A DNA stretch of 9,363 bases, from assembly GCF_946478925.1 (NCBI RefSeq), contig NZ_CAMLDP010000071.1, forward strand, positions 1 to 9,363. The letters run 5' to 3'. Each line of letters starts with the position of its first letter. Position 1 is the stretch's first letter. The stretch is from an uncultured Nitrososphaera sp. (lineage in GTDB: Archaea > Thermoproteota > Nitrososphaeria > Nitrososphaerales > Nitrososphaeraceae). This document shows, one piece after another, positions 5,762-9,363 of the stretch. The notes below the pieces were generated by a model. That model saw only the letters and a list, made by a program, of their open reading frames with translations. It was not told the origin of the DNA and made no database searches. The translations under genes were made by a program, and so were the position numbers.

Positions 5762-5944
5762 ATGTCCAAACCCTTCGATACAAAACGCCTAGAACCAAGA
5801 AAGAACAGATCTGGTCCCTATCGATGCAACACATGCGGAGATTTTGCAACTGTGGAAGCACTCTTTCAGGTGCAGGGTGGAGGTATTATTGTAATGCAGA
5901 GGTTCTGTGACATGTGTTTGTCTAGTGCAGACTGTGAACTTTGA
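5762..5944 (+). CDS. Small zinc-ribbon protein, unknown function
   Basis: This 60-residue protein begins with a basic, probably flexible segment (MSKPFDTKRLEPRKNRSGP). It then has two CxxC knuckles, CNTC at 22-25 and CDMC at 49-52, spaced 23 residues apart and joined by a strand-rich linker (FATVEALFQVQGGGIIVMQRF). That is the layout of a four-cysteine zinc ribbon. An extra cysteine is at 58. Such small proteins in archaea often bind nucleic acid or act as transcription or translation accessories, but no specific family is recognised. I chose ATG 5762, with GTG 5756 two codons upstream as the alternative. TTATTA at 5732-5737 is placed for a leaderless start. It stands alone between the RNase P genes and the radical SAM gene, with a terminator after it. 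Confidence 0.75.
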   Translation: MSKPFDTKRLEPRKNRSGPYRCNTCGDFATVEALFQVQGGGIIVMQRFCDMCLSSADCEL

Positions 5945-5958
5945 TCGAACAGTGTGAT

Positions 5959-5966
5959 ATTTTTTT
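5959..5966 (+). terminator. Poly-T terminator after zinc-ribbon gene
   Basis: Seven consecutive T residues (5960-5966) follow the zinc-ribbon stop by 15 bases. T runs of this kind end archaeal transcripts. It separates this gene from the radical SAM gene, which has its own promoter. Confidence 0.55.
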
Positions 5967-6020
5967 GTAGTCCGCTGGAAACGCGCGCACAATAGCTATA
6001 GACACTGCACAAGATGAACA

Positions 6021-6026
6021 TATAAT
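6021..6026 (+). promoter_or_regulatory. TATA box for the radical SAM gene
   Basis: TATAAT in the AT-rich ACATATAATTATC stretch is centred about 29 bases before the ATG at 6053 and fits a leaderless or nearly leaderless mRNA. No Shine-Dalgarno sequence is placed for that ATG. The bases between the poly-T run and this box show no other structure. Confidence 0.55.
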
Positions 6027-6052
6027 TATCAGGGACGCCTCCTTGGAACCAT

Positions 6053-6934
6053 ATGGAGCTGGCCTACGACTACCCTCTCTACCGACCTCCGTCAGAGGCC
6101 AATTCGCTGATATTCCAAGTCACGCTAGGCTGCTCCTTCAACAAGTGTTCCTTCTGCAACATGTACCGCACCAAGGAATACTCTGAACGGCCGTGGGATG
6201 AGATTCGCGCGGAGATAGACATGATGGCAAGGTTCTACCCAGACACGCGCAGGATATTCCTCGCCGACGGCGACGCGCTAAACATGTCCAAGGACAAGCT
6301 GGTGCAGATACTGCAGTATTTGTATCAAAAGTTTCCCGGCATCGAGCGCATTTCCTGCTATGCCATGCCAAAGAACCTCCTGCAAAAGACTGACGAAGAA
6401 TTGAAAGCGTTACGCGCCGCCGGCCTGCACATGTTCTATGTAGGGATTGAAAGCGGTAACGACGTTGTCTTGAAAAAGGTGACAAAGGGCGCGACTGGCA
6501 GGTCGATAGTCCAGGCGTGCAACAAAGCCAAAAAGCACGGCTATATCCTTTCGTGCATGGTAATCCTCGGGCTTGGCGGCAGGAAATACACAAAGGAGCA
6601 CATCGCCGACACTGCAAAGGTATTGAGCGAAATAGCGCCGGATTATGTGGGCGCACTCACGCTGTACCTGGAGGAAGGCGTGCACGACGAGTTCATGAAC
6701 AAGTACGGCGAGCCTTTTGAATTCATCGACGATATTGAGGTGCTTGAGGAGCTGGAACGCCTCGTCCAAGGCTTTGATCCAAAGACTCCGGTAGTGTTCC
6801 GCGCAAACCACGCTTCTAACGTCTACTCTATCGGCGGGACGATGCCCGATGACAAGGGCAAGATGCTGTCGCTCATTGAAGGGCTAAAGTCGCATCCAGA
6901 GATGCTAAAGCCCAAGTTCCTGCGCCGCTTTTAA
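6053..6934 (+). CDS. Radical SAM enzyme, uncharacterised family
   Basis: This 293-residue protein uses a [4Fe-4S] cluster and S-adenosylmethionine to start radical chemistry; the substrate is unknown. The cluster motif is GCSFNKCSFC, with cysteines 27, 32 and 35 (CX4CX2C, one residue longer than the classic CX3CX2C). The partial TIM barrel follows with IFLADGDAL (68-76, the GGE-like SAM-binding strand), YVGIESGNDVVLKKVTKG (129-146) and ILGLGG (171-176). The C-terminal FRANHASNVYSIGG (249-262) is a pattern I associate with a widespread single-domain family of bacterial and archaeal radical SAM proteins that start with a PPSEA segment like the one here (12-16). No extra cluster-binding domain is seen. 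The stop overlaps the convergent deacetylase gene. Confidence 0.85.
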   Translation: MELAYDYPLYRPPSEANSLIFQVTLGCSFNKCSFCNMYRTKEYSERPWDEIRAEIDMMARFYPDTRRIFLADGDALNMSKDKLVQILQYLYQKFPGIERISCYAMPKNLLQKTDEELKALRAAGLHMFYVGIESGNDVVLKKVTKGATGRSIVQACNKAKKHGYILSCMVILGLGGRKYTKEHIADTAKVLSEIAPDYVGALTLYLEEGVHDEFMNKYGEPFEFIDDIEVLEELERLVQGFDPKTPVVFRANHASNVYSIGGTMPDDKGKMLSLIEGLKSHPEMLKPKFLRRF

Positions 6935-7761
6935 AGGCCATTGCGCGAAGCAAGACCACTTAGCGTTATTATCTCGTAGCCTTGCTCATTAATGGACTTG
7001 AGGAGCATATCGAGTTCTTGCATCTGCTTTTCATCTAGCTCGTCATGAAAGTTCAGTCCGTCTCGCCGTGCAAACTCCATCGGGTGCATTGTGACGACTG
7101 CAAATCCGTTTTCCTCGATTCCGCGTTTTATCTCTGACATTGTCTTTTCGTGATCGTAGCCAAGCCAGCGAGTATTGTCTTTGTTCAGGTCGCCTGTCTC
7201 TCCCGTTTCCGGATAATGCCACAACCCATCATCCCTTTTGTCGTATGGTGGCTTGTCATACGTCATGTTTGCGCTCACGTACAGGATGTTGTTCTTTTTT
7301 GCAGCCGCAAATGTGCTGTTGTTCACAGCATTATATGGCGCGATGAATATCTGTGGCTTAAAGCCAAATATGCTGTTTAGTTTTTCGTTTGTCTTTGTCA
7401 TCAAGTCCGACTGCTCTTTCTGACTGTAGTGAGTGAACCATTCGTGGTTCCACCCGTGGTTTGCGACTTCAAGGCGTCCGGCGGCGACGCCTTCTTTTAC
7501 ATACGACACTATTTTCTGGTCCTGGCCAAAGTAGTTGCCGATAATGCCCACAGTAAGCGGTAGATTGTGCCTTTCAAACTCGTCCATCAGCTGGATCTGG
7601 ACTCCCCCGAGGTAGTAATCCTGGATGTCGTCCAGCCGGAATGCGACGCACTTGCACTTTTCCACAGGTGTCTGCTGCTGGGCGTTAAAAATTGGCGCAG
7701 CGACAACGGTAGCAAGCAGTAGCACTGCGCAGCCTGCTATTGCAAGTGCAAGCTTCCTCAT
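6931..7761 (-). CDS. Exported polysaccharide-deacetylase-like protein (NodB fold)
   Basis: This 276-residue protein has a lysine/arginine start and a hydrophobic stretch (about residues 4-23), a signal peptide or membrane anchor, so the enzyme domain faces outside the cell. The domain follows the NodB order: RLDDIQD (42-48, the paired Asp of motif 1), NHGWNHEWF (101-109, the HxxxH metal site of motif 2), FIAPYNAVN (139-147, motif 3 with Ala where the usual Arg stands) and VVTMHPMEF (222-230, the late histidine motif). Metal-dependent deacetylation or hydrolysis of a cell-surface glycan is likely, but the natural substrate is unknown; the archaeal envelope lacks peptidoglycan and chitin. The gene diverges from the DUF47 gene and shares a repeated element with it. 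Confidence 0.82.
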   Translation of the reverse strand: MRKLALAIAGCAVLLLATVVAAPIFNAQQQTPVEKCKCVAFRLDDIQDYYLGGVQIQLMDEFERHNLPLTVGIIGNYFGQDQKIVSYVKEGVAAGRLEVANHGWNHEWFTHYSQKEQSDLMTKTNEKLNSIFGFKPQIFIAPYNAVNNSTFAAAKKNNILYVSANMTYDKPPYDKRDDGLWHYPETGETGDLNKDNTRWLGYDHEKTMSEIKRGIEENGFAVVTMHPMEFARRDGLNFHDELDEKQMQELDMLLKSINEQGYEIITLSGLASRNGL

Positions 7762-7775
7762 TTCCCTTTGCGAGT

Positions 7776-7789
7776 GTGTGCAAACCTAA
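7776..7789 (-). repeat. Inverted copy of shared 14-base promoter element
   Basis: On the minus strand this reads TTAGGTTTGCACAC. It matches TTAGGTGTGCAAAC at 7897-7910 on the plus strand at 12 of 14 positions. It lies between the minus-strand TATA box and the deacetylase start, where an archaeal repressor would block transcription. Confidence 0.4.
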
Positions 7790-7791
7790 GG

Positions 7792-7797
7792 TTATAG
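7792..7797 (-). promoter_or_regulatory. TATA box for the deacetylase gene
   Basis: On the minus strand CTATAA occurs about 33 bases before the ATG at 7761, in the context TTACTATAACC. This predicts a short leader of a few bases. Confidence 0.45.
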
Positions 7798-7878
7798 TAA
7801 TCAATTGCGCGATAGGATTCTAGGGGCGGAATACTGAACAATGATCTGCACCCCGCCTACAGCGCCTCGTCAAAAGGA

Positions 7879-7884
7879 TTAAAA
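7879..7884 (+). promoter_or_regulatory. TATA box for the DUF47 gene
   Basis: TTAAAA in AAAAGGATTAAAAGCC lies about 32 bases before the ATG at 7914. It suggests transcription starting at about 7908, a nearly leaderless mRNA. Confidence 0.45.
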
Positions 7885-7896
7885 GCCAGCCGGCGG

Positions 7897-7910
7897 TTAG
7901 GTGTGCAAAC
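7897..7910 (+). repeat. Second copy of shared 14-base promoter element
   Basis: TTAGGTGTGCAAAC ends 3 bases before the DUF47 start codon. It is the partner of the minus-strand copy at 7776-7789. The two are arranged head-away around the divergent promoter region, each in the sense direction of its own gene. The half GTTTGCAAAC-like core is nearly palindromic. Confidence 0.4.
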
Positions 7911-7913
7911 GAT

Positions 7914-8567
7914 ATGTACAGCGGGGAACTTGAGGTACAGGCCAAGCGCAAGGCGCTGGCAATTTTGCAGGACGAAATCAGCAAGATTCTGGGCTCTTCG
8001 CGAGACCTTTCTACGCTTACTTCGTCGCTCATCAAGGACGACAACAACGACATGCAGGCCTGCCTTGAGCGTATGCGCAACAGCGAGGAGGAAGTGGAGA
8101 ACCTCCGGCGCAAGATAACAAGGGAAGTGTCGGAGCTCGGCGGCCTGATGGCAAACCGGGAGGACATTTTGCGCACGGCGTATCTTATGGACGACGTCGC
8201 CGGCTACATCAACGGCATCGCGTTCCGGCTGGCAAACATGAAGGGCGAGACGCTCAGAAAGGCCCAGTGCGACGCAGACCTGCAGGAGCTGGTCGGTATG
8301 GTAGTCGACGCCATCTTCAAGCTGAACGAGATGGGCAGGGCTCTTTCGATAAACCCTGCAAGCATGTTCGAGCTTGCGCAGGAAATGCAAAAGCTGGAGC
8401 ACCAGGTGGACGCCAAATACAGAGCGATGATAATCAAGGCGCTGGGCGAGATTACAAACAACAAGGATCTCTTGCTTTTCAAGGACGCGGTCGAAGGCAT
8501 CGAGGGCATGGTCGACAAGTGCCAGGAGGCGTCCGACTCATTTACGATACTTGCGCTTGGAATGTAA
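7914..8567 (+). CDS. DUF47 family protein (PhoU-like)
   Basis: This 217-residue, almost all-helical protein fits the DUF47/COG1392 family, distant relatives of PhoU that usually accompany Pit-type phosphate transporters and are thought to regulate them. Seen here are a charged N-terminal helix (LEVQAKRKALAILQDEISKIL), a long EEEVENLRRKITREVSELGGLMANREDI helix, and YLMDDVAGYINGIAFRLANM (about 91-110), which resembles the conserved helix and metal-ligand region of DUF47. The C-terminal KDLLLFKDAVEGIEGMVDKCQEASDSFTILAL resembles the family's last helix. No phosphate transporter gene lies next to it; the next gene is endA after 15 bases. Regulation may be shared with the divergent deacetylase gene through the repeated 14-base element. 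The family call is fairly sure; a phosphate role here is inference. Confidence 0.78.
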   Translation: MYSGELEVQAKRKALAILQDEISKILGSSRDLSTLTSSLIKDDNNDMQACLERMRNSEEEVENLRRKITREVSELGGLMANREDILRTAYLMDDVAGYINGIAFRLANMKGETLRKAQCDADLQELVGMVVDAIFKLNEMGRALSINPASMFELAQEMQKLEHQVDAKYRAMIIKALGEITNNKDLLLFKDAVEGIEGMVDKCQEASDSFTILALGM

Positions 8568-8582
8568 AAGAAAATGGTGTAA

Positions 8583-9149
8583 ATGTCGACGACATCAACC
8601 GTAGCAAATGGCCGGCTTTTTGGCAACAGGATTATAGTCTGGGACATTTCAGACTCGAAAAGGCTGTACGGCTCGGGCTACTACGGCAAGCCCATCGGGG
8701 TGCCAAAACCAAAGGGAGTAGAGTTCGATGCACCCCTCGTGCTTGACCTGATGGAAGGCTGTTATCTTGCCGAAAAGGGCAGGTTGAAAATATCGCAGAT
8801 GGATGGAAACAAACCAGTCTCGCAGACCGAGATAAGAAAGGTATGCAAAAAACAGTACGTCGACTTTGACGCCAAGTACCTGGTGTTTTCAGACCTGCGG
8901 GAAAAAGGCTACGTGGTTTCGCCGGGGATAAAGTTTGGCTGCGACTTTGCGGTGTACGAGCAGGGGCCGGGAATCGACCACGCTCCGTACCTCGTGCAGG
9001 TGTTCAGGGCGACCGACGAAATGACTGCTACCGGTGTCGTCCTTGCCGGCAGGCTTGCCACCACCGTGAAAAAGCAGTTTATACTTGCGATACCAAAAGT
9101 GACTGAAAAGAAAATAGAGTACGTCGGCTTTGACTGGTGGCGCGCCTAG
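8583..9149 (+). CDS. endA: tRNA-splicing endonuclease EndA
   Basis: This enzyme cuts the bulge-helix-bulge at both ends of introns in precursor tRNAs and rRNAs. The 188-residue length matches single-domain archaeal subunits that assemble as tetramers. The C-terminal catalytic domain carries the expected triad: Tyr125 in FGCDFAVYEQGPG, His133 in IDHAPYLVQVF, and Lys163 or Lys164 in RLATTVKKQFILAI. The N-terminal domain has the usual GSGYYGKPIG segment (30-39) and KGVEFDAPLVLDLMEGCYLAEKGRL (44-68). Since the catalytic residues are intact, this is a catalytic subunit; whether a second, structural subunit exists cannot be judged here. It lies 15 bases after DUF47 and is probably cotranscribed. 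Its TAG stop overlaps the stop of the convergent downstream gene. Confidence 0.93.
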   Translation: MSTTSTVANGRLFGNRIIVWDISDSKRLYGSGYYGKPIGVPKPKGVEFDAPLVLDLMEGCYLAEKGRLKISQMDGNKPVSQTEIRKVCKKQYVDFDAKYLVFSDLREKGYVVSPGIKFGCDFAVYEQGPGIDHAPYLVQVFRATDEMTATGVVLAGRLATTVKKQFILAIPKVTEKKIEYVGFDWWRA

Positions 9150-9363
9150 GCCGCTGCATCTTTCTTTGGCATGTCGAACTTGACATAGTTCTCGCCCGAT
9201 ATCGTTAGGCGCGTGGAGAACTTGTCAGAGCCCTGCTCCAGCCAGCCCTTGTACCGAACCGAGTTCTTGACGATATCAGTCACGCTCGGCTTTTTCTCAT
9301 TGACTTCCTCGTAGCACGAAAGTATCTCGCCGAACTTGACTTCATGCTGCTTGTTGAATTTTG
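9146..9363 (-). CDS. Unrecognised protein, C-terminal part only
   Basis: An open frame on the minus strand enters from the right edge and ends with TAG at 9148-9146, giving the last 71 residues of a protein. They include EVKFGEILSCYEEVNEKKPSVTDIVKNSVRYKGWLEQ, a helix-rich stretch that might be a winged-helix or similar small domain, then the strand-like TRLTISGENYVKFDMP and a short Lys/Ala tail. I do not recognise the family. Support for a real gene is the long stop-free frame with a balanced charged composition, and its tight tail-to-tail fit with endA (shared CTAG). The N-terminal part lies outside the window. Confidence 0.6.
   Translation of the reverse strand, partial: KFNKQHEVKFGEILSCYEEVNEKKPSVTDIVKNSVRYKGWLEQGSDKFSTRLTISGENYVKFDMPKKDAAA

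Noticed and set aside
5686..5910. 74-codon frame starting right after the 13-codon frame
   Set aside because: It overlaps the zinc-ribbon gene in another frame. The CxxC knuckles are in the other frame and no domain is visible here.
5940..5956. GTTCGATC on the minus strand, resembling a tRNA T-loop
   Set aside because: The flanking bases do not form the five-base T-stem, and no acceptor or anticodon arms are present.
7700..7761. Lipobox-like IAGC at residues 8-11 of the deacetylase
   Set aside because: The hydrophobic stretch continues well past the cysteine, so a signal peptide or membrane anchor ending after residue 22 fits better than lipoprotein cleavage at residue 11.
7824..7857. GGGGCGG and CCCCGCC as a possible hairpin between the divergent genes
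   Set aside because: The two strings are not reverse complements, so no proper stem forms.

Overview
The window looks like chromosomal DNA of an ammonia-oxidising archaeon of the Nitrososphaera type (Thaumarchaeota/Nitrososphaeria). This rests on archaeal/eukaryotic-type information genes (S15 with the archaeal N-terminus, S3ae, Pcc1, Rpp30, Pop5, EndA). Archaeal TATA-like boxes also lie about 25-35 bases before start codons, with few Shine-Dalgarno sites, as expected for mostly leaderless mRNAs. The lineage is inferred from general resemblance, not from a search. No mobile element, CRISPR array, rRNA or clear tRNA gene was seen.

Bases 1-5502 form a dense plus-strand translation and RNA-processing cluster: ribosomal protein S15, a DHH-family RecJ/GAN-like nuclease, the KEOPS subunit Pcc1, seryl-tRNA synthetase, ribosomal protein S3ae, a COG1325-type RNA-binding protein, and the RNase P proteins Rpp30 and Pop5. 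Several genes overlap (recJ/pcc1 by 29 bases, pcc1/serS by 8, Rpp30/Pop5 by 7), which suggests translational coupling. Internal TATA boxes before S3ae and the COG1325 gene suggest separate promoters within the cluster. The Rpp30 gene is odd: its first conserved strand appears to lie upstream of the only usable start codon.

Bases 5503-6052 are the least ordinary part. They hold a weak C/D-box-like RNA candidate, a promoter followed by a strong Shine-Dalgarno and a 13-codon reading frame that folds into a long hairpin, a small zinc-ribbon protein gene, and a poly-T terminator.

Bases 6053-9149 hold a radical SAM enzyme (plus), an exported polysaccharide-deacetylase-like protein (minus), a DUF47/PhoU-like protein (plus) and the tRNA-splicing endonuclease EndA (plus). 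The deacetylase and DUF47 genes diverge from a 152-base region that carries two inverted copies of a 14-base element, each between a TATA box and a start codon. Both convergent gene pairs overlap at self-complementary stop codons (TTAA and CTAG). The window ends inside an unrecognised minus-strand gene.
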